From the NCBI RefSeq assembly GCF_001421965.1, contig NZ_LMLP01000001.1, positions 924,711-988,710 on the forward strand: DNA of 64,000 nt, written 5' to 3'. Below, piece after piece: positions 6,859-16,182 of the stretch; the stretch's first letter is position 1; every line of letters starts with the position of its first letter. The stretch is from Sphingomonas sp. Leaf67 (GTDB lineage: Bacteria; Pseudomonadota; Alphaproteobacteria; Sphingomonadales; Sphingomonadaceae). A model generated the notes under the pieces. It made no database searches. It had not been told where the DNA came from and saw only the letters and a list, made by a program, of their open reading frames with translations. A program made the position numbers and the translations under genes.

Positions 6859-9581
6859 CGTACCGCCTCCTTCTGCAATCCGAAGAGATAGGTCAGCACC
6901 GCGCCCAGCACGACCAGATAGACGCCGATGTCGAACAACAGCGTCGTGCCGAGTTTCGGCAACCATCCGCCCGGTTCCCACCATGTATGGGTCAGATACG
7001 CCCCGCCGCCGATCATGCCCGGCAGGCCGCTGGCCACCGCCAGCAACAGTCCGGCCCCGACCAGCACGGTCGGTGGCATCCGCAAGCTGCGCGCTGCGGC
7101 GATCGGCCCGCGCGCCAGCGACAGGACGGCGAAGGCGAGCGATGCGACCAACCCGCCGATGAACCCGCCGCCGGGCTGGTCATGGCCGCGCCACAGGATC
7201 GCGACCGATGCCGCCAGCAACAGCGCGAACAGCGGCCCCGCCGCCATTGCAAAGCCGAAATGGACGTCGCCACGGACGGGGCGGTCTTCGTCGCCCGGAC
7301 GGAAGAACAGCGCCGATCCCAGCAGCGCGGCGGCGGCGATGACCGCCGTTTCGCCCAGCGTATCGAACGCGCGGAAATCGACGAGGATGACGTTGACGAC
7401 ATTGTGCCCCCGCCCGGCGATATAGCTCATCCGACCGAAAAAGTCGGAGGCCGGCGCACCATGGATCGCCGCCGCCGCGTCCAGCGTCGCGACCAGCAGG
7501 ACCAGCGCCAGCGCCCCGGCGAGGCCGGCATCGACCCACCGCTGCGCCGGGTTGCGCGTCCGCCCGGCAATCAGCGGCAGCGTCGCCAGCATCGCGGTCA
7601 ACAGGACGACCAGCAACGCCTCGACGGTGAACTGCGTGATGGCGAGGTCGGGCGCACCGCCGGTCATGAACAGGATCGCGACGGCGAAGCCGGTCAGGCC
7701 GACGGCCAGCATCGTCGTGATCAGGTGTTGCGACCGCGCCGCGACGACGGCACCGACGACCGCCGCCAGGGCGATCGCGGCATCGGCCAGATGCGGCATC
7801 TCACCGACCGCGATCCGCACCGGCGCCCCGACCGCGACGATCGACCACCCGGTGATGCCGGCGATCGTGGCGAGGACGATGCCCAGCAAGACGCGCAGAT
7901 CGCTGTGTTCGGTCCAGTTGACCGCATGCGCCGACAGCCATGGCAGCGCCCGCTGACTCGATTCCCACAGGCGTTCGATCGCAAAGCGTTCGAACCGGTC
8001 GCTATCGCGCAGGAACAGGTGAATGCGACGCCAGAACACCGAGATGGCGATGCCGACGACGACGACCAGACCACTCAGCAACAGCATCGGCGTGACGCCG
8101 TGCCATACCGCGACATCGACCGGGATCGGCCGACGATAGACCGCCGCGACCGCCGGGCTGACGACCACGCGCTCGATCCATCCCGGATTGAGGCTGAGGA
8201 ACAGGCCGAGCAGCGACAGGAACAGCGGCGGCAAGCCCAGCGACAGGCTCTCGCGATTCTTGAACTCGATCGGCGCGCCGGGCTTCAGGAAGAAGGGCCG
8301 CAGCGTCACGACCGACGCGACGGCGACCATCACCGCATTGACCAGTACGGCGATCGCGATCGGTACGCTTTCCCAACTGCTCTCGATCTGCGCCTGGAAC
8401 AGGAATTCCTTGGTAATGAAACCGAAAAAGGGCGGTATCCCCGCCATCGACAGGCTGGCCCCGATACAGGCGAGGGCAGTCAGCGGCATTTTCCGGGCGA
8501 GTCCGCCCAGCGCGCGCAACGATCCCTGTCCGGTCATGTGCAGCACCGATCCGGCGCAGAAGAACAACGCCGCCTTGTACAGCGCATGGGCGATCAGGAA
8601 GCCGATCATCGCCACCGTCGCGGTCGGCCCGTCCAGCCCGACCAGCAGGACGAGAATGCCGAGCGAGGCGATCGTCGAATAGGCGAGCGCCGCCTTGAAG
8701 CTCTCCGCCCGCAACGCCTGTACCGCCGCGACCAGCATGGTGATGCACGCGACCGCAATCATCACGTTGCGGCCCCACACCGTTGCCGCGATCACCGGTT
8801 CGAACCGCGCGAGCAGATAGATGCCGAGCTTCACCATCGTCGCGGAATGCAGGAAGGCCGACGCCGGCGTGGGGGCCTGCATCGCGTTGGGCAGCCAGAA
8901 ATGGAACGGGAACTGGGCCGATTTGGTGAAGCCGGCGATCATCACCGCGACGATGATCGGTGCTGACCAGCTACTCGCGATCAGCTCCGGCGTGCGATCG
9001 ATCGTCTGCGCGAGCGAGAAGGTGCCCAGCACATGCGCGATCATCGCCACCGCCGCGACCAGCGCCAGCCCGCCGCCCGCCGTCACCTGCAACGCCATCA
9101 ACGCTGCGCGCCGGGCCCGCGCGGAACGGCTGTCGAACCCGATCAGCAGGAACGACAGAATGCTCGTCGCCTCCCACATCGTCACCATCAGCAGCAGATT
9201 GTCGGCGAGCACGGTGCCGAGCATCGCGGTCATGAACAACAGGATCAGCGTGAAGAACCGTGCCCGCTGATGCCGTGGCTTCCCCGTCAGATAGCCGCCG
9301 GCATAGACGATCACCAACGTCCCGATCCCGGTAATCAACAGGCAGAACAGGAACGAAAATCCATCGAGCCGCAATGTCAGGTCCAACCCGACCGAGGGTG
9401 CCCAGTCCTTGCCCTCGCCCCGCACCCATCCACGCTCGACGATGTCGGACATGCGGATAAACGCCGCGAACAGGCCGAGCGGGAACAACGCGATGATCAG
9501 TCCGGCACCACGCCCCATGAACCGGGCGATCTGCGGCAGAAGGCAGCTGCCGACAAGCGAGACGAGGAGCAGTACCAGCAT
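6855..9581 (-). CDS. mnhA: Fused monovalent cation/H+ antiporter subunit A/B
   Basis: This is a 908-residue, highly polytopic protein, the large subunit of the Mrp/Mnh complex. The NuoL-like channel domain spans about residues 60-430, with motifs MVTMWEATSILSFLLIGFDS and FPFHFWLPNAM. A DUF4040-type region follows around 600-680 (TGGAPDLAITQFTVEALLVV). An MnhB domain makes up the last 140 residues (GHDQPGGGFIGGLVASLAF). It is the first gene of a tightly overlapping A/B-C-D-E-F-G operon. The start is taken at the ATG at 9581; a TTG at 9599 is possible. Fusion of A with B is known in proteobacterial Pha/Mrp systems. Whether it carries Na+ or K+ cannot be read here. Confidence 0.92.
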   Translation of the reverse strand: MLVLLLVSLVGSCLLPQIARFMGRGAGLIIALFPLGLFAAFIRMSDIVERGWVRGEGKDWAPSVGLDLTLRLDGFSFLFCLLITGIGTLVIVYAGGYLTGKPRHQRARFFTLILLFMTAMLGTVLADNLLLMVTMWEATSILSFLLIGFDSRSARARRAALMALQVTAGGGLALVAAVAMIAHVLGTFSLAQTIDRTPELIASSWSAPIIVAVMIAGFTKSAQFPFHFWLPNAMQAPTPASAFLHSATMVKLGIYLLARFEPVIAATVWGRNVMIAVACITMLVAAVQALRAESFKAALAYSTIASLGILVLLVGLDGPTATVAMIGFLIAHALYKAALFFCAGSVLHMTGQGSLRALGGLARKMPLTALACIGASLSMAGIPPFFGFITKEFLFQAQIESSWESVPIAIAVLVNAVMVAVASVVTLRPFFLKPGAPIEFKNRESLSLGLPPLFLSLLGLFLSLNPGWIERVVVSPAVAAVYRRPIPVDVAVWHGVTPMLLLSGLVVVVGIAISVFWRRIHLFLRDSDRFERFAIERLWESSQRALPWLSAHAVNWTEHSDLRVLLGIVLATIAGITGWSIVAVGAPVRIAVGEMPHLADAAIALAAVVGAVVAARSQHLITTMLAVGLTGFAVAILFMTGGAPDLAITQFTVEALLVVLLTAMLATLPLIAGRTRNPAQRWVDAGLAGALALVLLVATLDAAAAIHGAPASDFFGRMSYIAGRGHNVVNVILVDFRAFDTLGETAVIAAAALLGSALFFRPGDEDRPVRGDVHFGFAMAAGPLFALLLAASVAILWRGHDQPGGGFIGGLVASLAFAVLSLARGPIAAARSLRMPPTVLVGAGLLLAVASGLPGMIGGGAYLTHTWWEPGGWLPKLGTTLLFDIGVYLVVLGAVLTYLFGLQKEAVR

Positions 9582-9611
9582 CCGACTGCCTTCGTACAAC
9601 CGCCGGGATCA

Positions 9612-9630
9612 AGCAAGTTTGGCGCTTGCT
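9612..9630. promoter_or_regulatory. Dyad upstream of the Mrp operon
   Basis: AGCAAG and CTTGCT arms are separated by seven bases, about 30 bp upstream of the mnhA start in the divergent region shared with the second GAF gene. The size and place suit an operator. No regulator is identified. Confidence 0.3.
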
Positions 9631-9877
9631 AAATCACATTCCGCGTTTTTTTGACGCGAAGACGCGACGAAACGTCGACAGGGTGGAACGGCCCGGGGTT
9701 CCGGCGATGCCCGGCATCGTGGGGATGGTAGCGGACAAGATTGGTAACCACAGCATCCGTCAGGATGGAGTAACGTTGCAGTTAACGTGACGTGTTGCGG
9801 GGGCAGCATGGGCTAAAACGAGACAGTTCCAAAATAATCGTTGGTTGTTAACGCGTTCCGGGCAGTTAAGGACGCCG

Positions 9878-10456
9878 ATGATAGCGAAGGGGACTTTTGT
9901 GGGCGTCTCGTATTTTTCTCCGCCGCCGACAGGGGCCAATGATCCGGAGCGCGAGCGTGCCGTGATCGAAACGGGTGTGCTTGAGGCCAGGGGCGATGCG
10001 GTGCTGGAAGCGATCTGCACCAAGGCTTGCCGGCAAGTTCTCGGCAAGGCTTCGTTGCTGTCGGTTCTGTACGGCGAGACACAATATGTGATCGCTGCGC
10101 ATGGATTCGCGATCGGCGCATATCGTCGCAGGAATTCGCTGTCGGGGCATGCGCTGTACGCTGACGACGATCTGTTCGTCGTGCCTGACCTTTGCGCTGA
10201 CAAACGATTTGCCGAGAACCCGTGGGTAAATGGTGAGGTGGGCAGGTTCCGCTATTACGCGGCATCGCTGATCCGCCCGCACGGCCGACTGCCCGTCGGC
10301 GTCATCAGCGTCCTCGACGACAAGCCGCGCCCGTCCATCTCGTCGGCGGAGCGCAACGCCATGTTGGCCGCCGCCGTTGAGGCAGCCGCGCGGATCGTGC
10401 AAATTTCGCACGATCGGAACACTGCCCCCGTCCCCACCCCGCCGGGCGACAGCTGA
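9878..10456 (+). CDS. Second stand-alone GAF-domain protein
   Basis: This 192-residue soluble protein carries one GAF domain (about residues 20-175). Its core segment, FVVPDLCADKRFAENPWVNG, and the late motif YYAASLIRPHGRLPVGVISVLDD resemble the GAF protein at 3455, so the two are probably distant paralogues. The ATG at 9878 is preferred because AAGGA lies eight bases upstream. It is transcribed away from the antiporter operon. No enzymatic or output domain is present. Confidence 0.75.
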   Translation: MIAKGTFVGVSYFSPPPTGANDPERERAVIETGVLEARGDAVLEAICTKACRQVLGKASLLSVLYGETQYVIAAHGFAIGAYRRRNSLSGHALYADDDLFVVPDLCADKRFAENPWVNGEVGRFRYYAASLIRPHGRLPVGVISVLDDKPRPSISSAERNAMLAAAVEAAARIVQISHDRNTAPVPTPPGDS

Positions 10457-10631
10457 CGTCCATCGCAACCGTTGGCATCGATGACGCTCCCGAAGTTGTC
10501 GGCGTCGATGCATCCCCCCCGGATGCCGATACTTCGTTTTCCATGTGACCGGCCCCGGGTCGCGTCAGCGCCCTGCGTTCCCGATTGCCCGAAGGAAAGC
10601 GCGCTCAGGCGTCCGACAAACGCAGATGCGT

Positions 10632-11480
10632 TCAGGAAGCGGCCGACACCGGTGGTTCGAGCGTGCCGGCCCAGCCGATCAGCAGTATAATCAATATGGC
10701 AGCGGCGAACTCGATCGACAGGCTGATCCGTAGCGCGCGCACGTCGCCGCTGGCGGCAAGGCGCGGAGTCAGGACGAAACGGTTGGCCGCGGCGAGCGCC
10801 AGCATCAGGGCGAACAGCGCCAGCTTGGCGAGCAGCAACCGTCCGTACAGGGTGTCGCCGAGCCGGGCGACCCCATCGATGCCGACCATCATGGCTGCGT
10901 TGACGATGCCGGTCAGCAGGATCGTGGCGACGATCGCCGTGCCCATTCCCGCAAAACCCGCGAGTGCATCCCCGGCCTGCCCCGATCGGCGCAGCGCCAG
11001 TCCGACGAACACCGTCAGCGCCCCGATCCACGCCCCCGCTGCCAGAATATGCAGGATGTCGGCGACCAGATGCCGCCAGCCCGCCGCCCCCTCGTGCATC
11101 GCGCCATGGCCGTTCCACGCCAGCGTTGCGCTGGCGATCGCGGCCAGCAGCGCGACGAGGGTGAAGCGGGGCCGTGGCACGAGCAGCGCGACCAGCATCG
11201 CCACCAGCGCGGCATTGCGGATCACGAAGGCGGTGCCCGGCGTCGTCTCGCGCACCAGCATCCATAGCAGGTCGCGATCGAGCGATCCGACCCCCGCCCC
11301 GGTCATCTCCGCCGCCATCAGGGCGAAGGCGACACCGGACAGGAGCAGCGCGGCGACGGTGGTGACGATCAACCCCCGCCGCCCGGCCAGACCTTTTCGG
11401 GCGAACAGCGCCAGCCCGAACGTCGCCGGCAGGACTGCCAGCAACAGGCCGCGCACAACGACGAACGCGGCCGCGTCCAA
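10632..11480 (-). CDS. copD: Copper resistance protein CopD (inner membrane)
   Basis: This 282-residue integral membrane protein has about eight predicted helices. The CopD domain lies in the C-terminal half, with the segment WRHLVADILHILAAGAWIGAL around residues 135-155 carrying conserved His and Trp. CopD proteins are thought to move copper across the inner membrane together with periplasmic CopC. Translation appears to start at a TTG three bases after the copC stop, so the two genes are coupled. Confidence 0.85.
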   Translation of the reverse strand: MDAAAFVVVRGLLLAVLPATFGLALFARKGLAGRRGLIVTTVAALLLSGVAFALMAAEMTGAGVGSLDRDLLWMLVRETTPGTAFVIRNAALVAMLVALLVPRPRFTLVALLAAIASATLAWNGHGAMHEGAAGWRHLVADILHILAAGAWIGALTVFVGLALRRSGQAGDALAGFAGMGTAIVATILLTGIVNAAMMVGIDGVARLGDTLYGRLLLAKLALFALMLALAAANRFVLTPRLAASGDVRALRISLSIEFAAAILIILLIGWAGTLEPPVSAAS

Positions 11481-11482
11481 GG

Positions 11483-11848
11483 TCAGCCCACCGTGATCGT
11501 GTAGCTGCCGGTCACCCGGTGGGTATCGGTCGATACCACATGCCAGTCGACACGGTAGCTGCCACGCGGCAGCGGACGGGCCAGCGTCAGCACCAGCGAA
11601 CTGCCGTCATTGCCGACCTTCGCGGTGGCGGGGATGCGGTGCGGGCCCATGCCCGGCATCGGCAACATGGTCAGTTCCGCACCGGACAATGGCGCGACCA
11701 GCTTCTCGGAAAAGGTCAGCGTCAGCGTCTTGGGACCTGCCGCGACCTTCGCGTCGGCGGCCGGCGTCGCCGACACCAGCTTGGGATGGGCAAATGCCGG
11801 GGCAGCGAACAGGGCAGCAGCGGCGAAACCGGTCAGGATGTGACGCAT
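11483..11848 (-). CDS. copC: Periplasmic copper-binding protein CopC
   Basis: This 121-residue protein has a signal peptide with cleavage after AAPAFA (residue 20), leaving the mature N terminus HPKLVS. The first His is the classic Cu(II) ligand of CopC. The late DTHRVTGSYTITVG segment supplies the second conserved His and the last beta strand. The Met-rich stretch LPMPGMGP may give a Cu(I) site. It is followed by copD. Confidence 0.9.
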   Translation of the reverse strand: MRHILTGFAAAALFAAPAFAHPKLVSATPAADAKVAAGPKTLTLTFSEKLVAPLSGAELTMLPMPGMGPHRIPATAKVGNDGSSLVLTLARPLPRGSYRVDWHVVSTDTHRVTGSYTITVG

Positions 11849-12034
11849 GGGCAGATACTCCGGATGGGGGACGGCGAACCACCGTCCCCGATATGTACGC
11901 AGGCGAAGCGATCGCCCCTCAACCGATCATTCCGGCGCGTGCGCCACGATGAAAACCAGCGTCGCGCATGTTCGATGCGTGCAGCGGGCGTTGGCGGGTC
12001 ATGACACCTCACATCTCGCTAGACGATCGGACGA

Positions 12035-12061
12035 CGGCCGGCGCGTGGCAGGCGCCGGCCG
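12035..12061 (-). terminator. Strong hairpin after the TonB receptor gene
   Basis: A perfect 10-bp inverted repeat (cggccggcgc / gcgccggccg, 7-nt loop) begins nine bases past the receptor stop codon. No T-run follows, so termination is likely but not certain. It separates the receptor from copCD. Confidence 0.5.
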
Positions 12062-12069
12062 AGGGTAGT

Positions 12070-14262
12070 TCAGTAGGAATAGCCGACGCGGACCATGAAC
12101 TGGCGCGGCGCGCCGGGCAGCGTCCACAGCCGCGAATAGGAGCTCGGGAAATAATGTTCGTCGAACAGGTTCGTCACCTCGCTCGACACGCGCAGCCGCT
12201 CGGTTGGTTCGTACGACGCCATGACCCGGGTCAGCGTATAGGCGGGCAGATAGTAGAATTCGCCGTTCGCAAAGCGGAAGCCGGTCTCGCCCAGCCGCTT
12301 GCCGACGTAGTTCACGCCTGCACCCAGCGTCAGCCGGCTGCTGCCGATATCGAAGTCCTTGAACAGCAGCGCGCTGCCGCTGTTCTTGGGAATGTTGAGC
12401 AGCGGATCACCCTCGCGCAGGCCGAAGCCGAAATTGGGGTCGAGCGCGTTCTGCGCCACTTCGGCATCGATATAGGCGTAATTCAGCTGGACCCGGAACC
12501 CGGCCGGCAGGTTGCCCGACAATTCCGCCTCGACGCCCTTGCTGCGCGCCTTGCCCACCGCCAGCGAAAAATTGGCGTTGATCGGGTCGGCGGTCAGCAC
12601 GTTGTCCTTGGTCGTCTTGAAAAAGGCGAGCGTACCGGTCAACCGCTTGCGTAGGAGCGATATCTTCGCCCCGGCTTCATAGGACACGGTGCGTTCGGGT
12701 TCGAAGGCGTTGTTGTTCGCGTCGGTCCCGTTGTTCGGGCGGAAACCGCGACCGTAATTCGCGTAGATCGAGACATCGTCACCGAACAGATAGGTCGCGC
12801 CGACCGACGGGCTGAACGCGGTCTTTTCCTGCATCGTGCGACGCGCAGCGACGCGGTCGTCGACGATCTGTTCGAAATTGTCGAAGCGACCGCCAAAGCG
12901 GACCTTCAGCGCATCGGTCACGTCGACCTGATCCTGCAGATAGGCACCCCAGCTATTCTGCCGTTCCACATAGCTCTGGAACCGGCCGGGGACGGGCAGC
13001 TTGCCATAGACCGGGTTGAAGATGTCGATGCGGTTGCCGAGTGCCAGATTGCCGGCAGTCTGCGACGCCACGACGGGCGGGCGATAGCGGTTCTGGACGA
13101 CATCGAGCTGGTAATCGTCCCAGTCGGCGCCGACGATCATGTGATGCTGCAGCGGCCCGGTGCCGAATTCTCCGCTCACTTCCCCGCGGAAGGTCAGGTC
13201 GGTCGTCGAATAGTCACGTTCGCGGCGCTGGCGCGACAGGGTGGTGCCGTCGGTATAGATGCGCTGACGCCCGGCAGCGAGTTCGGCTTCGGTCGACACG
13301 CCCTTGAAGAAGGTGTCGCGATAGCCGACGCCCAGCACCAGCGACCAGTCGGGGCTGAAGTCGTGCTGCAACTGCGCCTGATGGCCCATGGCGCGGACAT
13401 GGACCGGGCCGTCGCCGGGCTCGCCGAAAAAGCGTTCGCGCGGCACGAGCTTCAGGTCGCCGGTCGGCGCGACGATGCCGCGGTCGAAGACGACCTTCTG
13501 ATCGATATATTCGAATTCATAGCTGATCGAGCTGTCCTGCCCGAGCTTGGCGAGGATCGACGGCGTGACCGTGACCTTCTCGCTCGACAGGAAATCGCGG
13601 AAGCTGTCCGCGGACTCGGCGGCACCGGTCACGCGCACCGCGACCCGGTCCGACAGCGGTACGTTGAAATCGCCTTCGCTGCGGAAATTGTTGTAGCTGC
13701 CCGCCGACAGGATCACGCCACCATGCAGGTCGAAACCCGGCTTCTTGGTGATGATGTTGACGGTACAGCCCGGCTCACCGCGCCCGAACAGCGCCGAATT
13801 CGGCCCCTTCAGCACCTGCACCTGCTGCACGTTCGACGTGTCGCGCGCGCCGCCATAGCCGCGGGCGGCGTTGAAGCCGTTGACCAGATAGTTGCTGCCC
13901 GCACCTTCGTCACCGCTGAAACCGCGACAGGCGAACACATCGAACAGACCGCCGAAGTTGTTCTGCCGGGCGATGCCGGTCGCGAAGTCGAGCGCGTTGT
14001 CGAGCCGGGTGATGCCGGCATCCTTCAACGTTTCCGACGACAGGATCTGGATGCTCTGGGGCACCTCGATCGTCGGAACGTTCGCCACATATTGCTGGCG
14101 AACGCCCTCGACGACGATCTCGCTCTCGCCGGGCTGCCCCGCCTCCTCGGGCGCGGTTGTCGAGGCAGTCGTGGCGGCGGCCAGTTCCTGTGCCGACACC
14201 GTGGTCGGTGCCAGAAGCGCCAGATTGGCGGCGCTGAAGAAAAGCAGATGTCGGTTGCGCAT
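12070..14262 (-). CDS. TonB-dependent siderophore-type receptor
   Basis: This 730-residue outer-membrane receptor has an N-terminal signal sequence ending near VSAQE. The TonB-box-like ESEIVVEGVR follows, then a plug domain (about residues 60-200) and a 22-strand barrel ending in MVRVGYSY. The plug segments LKGPNSALFGRGEPG and VNIITKKP are those of the FpvA/FhuA-like ferric-siderophore group. No N-terminal STN signalling domain is present, so sigma/anti-sigma control through it is unlikely. The Gly usual in GEPGG is Cys here (GEPGC). The start is the ATG at 14262, behind GGGGGT; the frame is open further upstream. Confidence 0.88.
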   Translation of the reverse strand: MRNRHLLFFSAANLALLAPTTVSAQELAAATTASTTAPEEAGQPGESEIVVEGVRQQYVANVPTIEVPQSIQILSSETLKDAGITRLDNALDFATGIARQNNFGGLFDVFACRGFSGDEGAGSNYLVNGFNAARGYGGARDTSNVQQVQVLKGPNSALFGRGEPGCTVNIITKKPGFDLHGGVILSAGSYNNFRSEGDFNVPLSDRVAVRVTGAAESADSFRDFLSSEKVTVTPSILAKLGQDSSISYEFEYIDQKVVFDRGIVAPTGDLKLVPRERFFGEPGDGPVHVRAMGHQAQLQHDFSPDWSLVLGVGYRDTFFKGVSTEAELAAGRQRIYTDGTTLSRQRRERDYSTTDLTFRGEVSGEFGTGPLQHHMIVGADWDDYQLDVVQNRYRPPVVASQTAGNLALGNRIDIFNPVYGKLPVPGRFQSYVERQNSWGAYLQDQVDVTDALKVRFGGRFDNFEQIVDDRVAARRTMQEKTAFSPSVGATYLFGDDVSIYANYGRGFRPNNGTDANNNAFEPERTVSYEAGAKISLLRKRLTGTLAFFKTTKDNVLTADPINANFSLAVGKARSKGVEAELSGNLPAGFRVQLNYAYIDAEVAQNALDPNFGFGLREGDPLLNIPKNSGSALLFKDFDIGSSRLTLGAGVNYVGKRLGETGFRFANGEFYYLPAYTLTRVMASYEPTERLRVSSEVTNLFDEHYFPSSYSRLWTLPGAPRQFMVRVGYSY

Positions 14263-14475
14263 TTGAACCCCCAAGCGTGAAACGGCTATCGCGTCGTCCT
14301 CGACCTGATGGCGTCCCGACCTTCGTCCCGGTTTCGATGGACCGGCTGGTCGATGTAGCGCCACCTCTGCGGCATCTGCATCATGCGGGGGGGGCTCAAG
14401 CATTTTGTTGCGAAGCTGTGACACCTTCGGAACGAAATGCGGCTTTGGGCGTGGTGCGCCGACGCATTCGTGCCG

Positions 14476-15630
14476 TCAGCCGACGGGAAGCTGATTCCTG
14501 GCCAATTCGGCGAACCACGCGATGCCGATCGGCGTCACCGCGTCGTTGAAGTCATAGGCCGGGTGATGGAGCGCCGCGACATGGGTGTCGTCGCGCTGGC
14601 CCATCCACAGATAGGCACCGGGCCGGGCACGCAGCATGAAGGCGAAGTCCTCCGACGTGAACGCGGGGGCCGGTGCTTCCAGCGCATCGCCGCACACCGC
14701 CCGTGCCGCCGCCAGCGCGATCGCGGCGCTTTCGGCATCGTTCACCGTCGCGGGATAATAGCGGATATAGTCGACCGCGATCTGCGTCTCGCTCGACCGG
14801 GCGACCCCGTCGCAGATCGCGCGTAGCGACTCCTCGATCCGGTCCTGCACTTGCGGAGAGAACGTCCGGACGGTGCCGGTCAGCGTCACCGTCGCCGGAA
14901 TGACGTTGTGCGAATCGCCACCATGCACCTTGGTCACCGACAGCACCGCGCTTTCGGTCGGCGGCAGGCGGCGGGCGACGATGGTGTTGAGCTGCTGGAC
15001 CAACGTCGCCGCGGCGAGGATCGCGTCGGGCGTCTGGTGCGGCATGGCGGCATGGCCGCCCTTGCCGGAAATCACGATGTCGAACCGGTCGGCGGCGGCC
15101 ATGATCGGCCCCGGCCGGGTACGCGCGCTGCCCAGCGGCAGGTCGGGCCAGTTATGGAGCGCGAACACCCGATCACACGGAAAACGGTCGAACAGCCCGT
15201 CGCGAACCATCGCATCGGCCCCGCCCTGCCCTTCCTCCGCCGGCTGGAAGATGAAGTGGATCGTACCCGAAAATTCCCGCGTTTTCGCCAGATGACGCGC
15301 CGCGCCGATCAGCGTCGCGCTATGTCCGTCATGACCGCAGCCATGGAACACGCCCGGCGTCTTGCTGGCATAGGGCAGACCGGTCTGCTCGGCGAACGGC
15401 AGCGCATCCATGTCGGCGCGAAAGCCGATCGCACCGTTGCCCGGACCGTTGCGCAGCGTACCGACCACGCCCGTACCCCCGATACCGGTCGTCACCTCCA
15501 GCCCGGCGGCGCGCAGCGCTTCGGCGACGATCGCGGCGGTACGGTGTTCGGCAAAGCCCAGTTCGGGGTGCGCATGCAGGTCGCGGCGCAACGCGGCGAG
15601 GTCGGCAAGATCCTGGTCGTCGATACGCAT
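14476..15630 (-). CDS. M20-family amidohydrolase (hippurate hydrolase-like)
   Basis: This 384-residue cytosolic metallohydrolase of the M20D/HipO type cleaves N-acyl groups from amino acids or related amides. Metal-ligand motifs are HGCGHDGH (residues 96-103), PAEEG (130-134) and LHNWPD near residue 160, and the dimerisation-domain motif GKGGHAAMPHQTPDAI is also present. The length is normal. It lies downstream of the Lrp regulator and class III aminotransferase on the same strand, which suggests release of an amino acid from an acylated precursor. Confidence 0.88.
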   Translation of the reverse strand: MRIDDQDLADLAALRRDLHAHPELGFAEHRTAAIVAEALRAAGLEVTTGIGGTGVVGTLRNGPGNGAIGFRADMDALPFAEQTGLPYASKTPGVFHGCGHDGHSATLIGAARHLAKTREFSGTIHFIFQPAEEGQGGADAMVRDGLFDRFPCDRVFALHNWPDLPLGSARTRPGPIMAAADRFDIVISGKGGHAAMPHQTPDAILAAATLVQQLNTIVARRLPPTESAVLSVTKVHGGDSHNVIPATVTLTGTVRTFSPQVQDRIEESLRAICDGVARSSETQIAVDYIRYYPATVNDAESAAIALAAARAVCGDALEAPAPAFTSEDFAFMLRARPGAYLWMGQRDDTHVAALHHPAYDFNDAVTPIGIAWFAELARNQLPVG

Positions 15631-15649
15631 CGTCGGGCGCCTTTCGTGG

Positions 15650-16144
15650 TTAGCTCCGTTCGTCGAACAGCGCCTCGATCGGGTCGTAGCGTTTCACGAT
15701 CGGAGATTTGAGTACGATATAGCTGAAATACTTCTCGATCCCGAAATCGCTTTCAAGGATCGATTCGATCAGCTCCTGATATTGCGACACGTTGCGGGTG
15801 ATGAACTTGACCAGATAGTCGTATCCGCCGCTGACCAGATGGCATTCGACGACCTCGGGCACGTTGCGCGCGCGCTGTTCGAAACGCGAAAAGTCGCCGG
15901 TGCGGTGATCCTTCAACGTGATCTCGGTAAAGACGGTCAGCGTCTCGCCCAGCTTGGCGAGCGCGACATGTGCGCCATAGCCGATGATATATCCCGCCTT
16001 TTCCAGCCGCTTGACCCGCGACAGGCACGGGCTGGGCGACAGGCCGACCGCATCGGCCAGATCGACGTTCGTGATCCGCCCGTTGCGCTGCAATTGCGCA
16101 AGGATGCGGAAGTCCAGTCGATCGAGTTTGGGCGATGGTGTCAT
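15650..16144 (-). CDS. Lrp/AsnC-family transcriptional regulator
   Basis: This 164-residue protein has an N-terminal winged helix-turn-helix (residues 5-60, with RITNVDLADAVGLSPSPC). It also has a C-terminal RAM ligand-binding domain (about 70-150, with VVECHLVSGGYDYLVKF). These proteins form octamers and respond to amino acids. It is placed between an aminotransferase and an amidohydrolase. Dyads matching the Lrp consensus occur upstream of the aminotransferase, the PuuB-like oxidase and the HAD/ALDH divergent pair, so it is the likely local regulator of the island. Confidence 0.92.
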   Translation of the reverse strand: MTPSPKLDRLDFRILAQLQRNGRITNVDLADAVGLSPSPCLSRVKRLEKAGYIIGYGAHVALAKLGETLTVFTEITLKDHRTGDFSRFEQRARNVPEVVECHLVSGGYDYLVKFITRNVSQYQELIESILESDFGIEKYFSYIVLKSPIVKRYDPIEALFDERS

Positions 16145-16182
16145 ACAGGAGACTTTATCTCATCATTCCGTTACCGCAACGT

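Noticed and set aside
5480..7162. 560-residue plus-strand open frame, rich in Arg/Gln/Asp
   Set aside because: It lies antisense to the well-supported mnhD, mnhC and mnhA genes. Its composition (RRQRDQ repeats) is the usual product of high-GC antisense frames and shows no domain.
6987..8966. 659-residue plus-strand open frame
   Set aside because: It is antisense to mnhA, with the same artefactual Arg/Gln/Asp composition and no ribosome site or domain.
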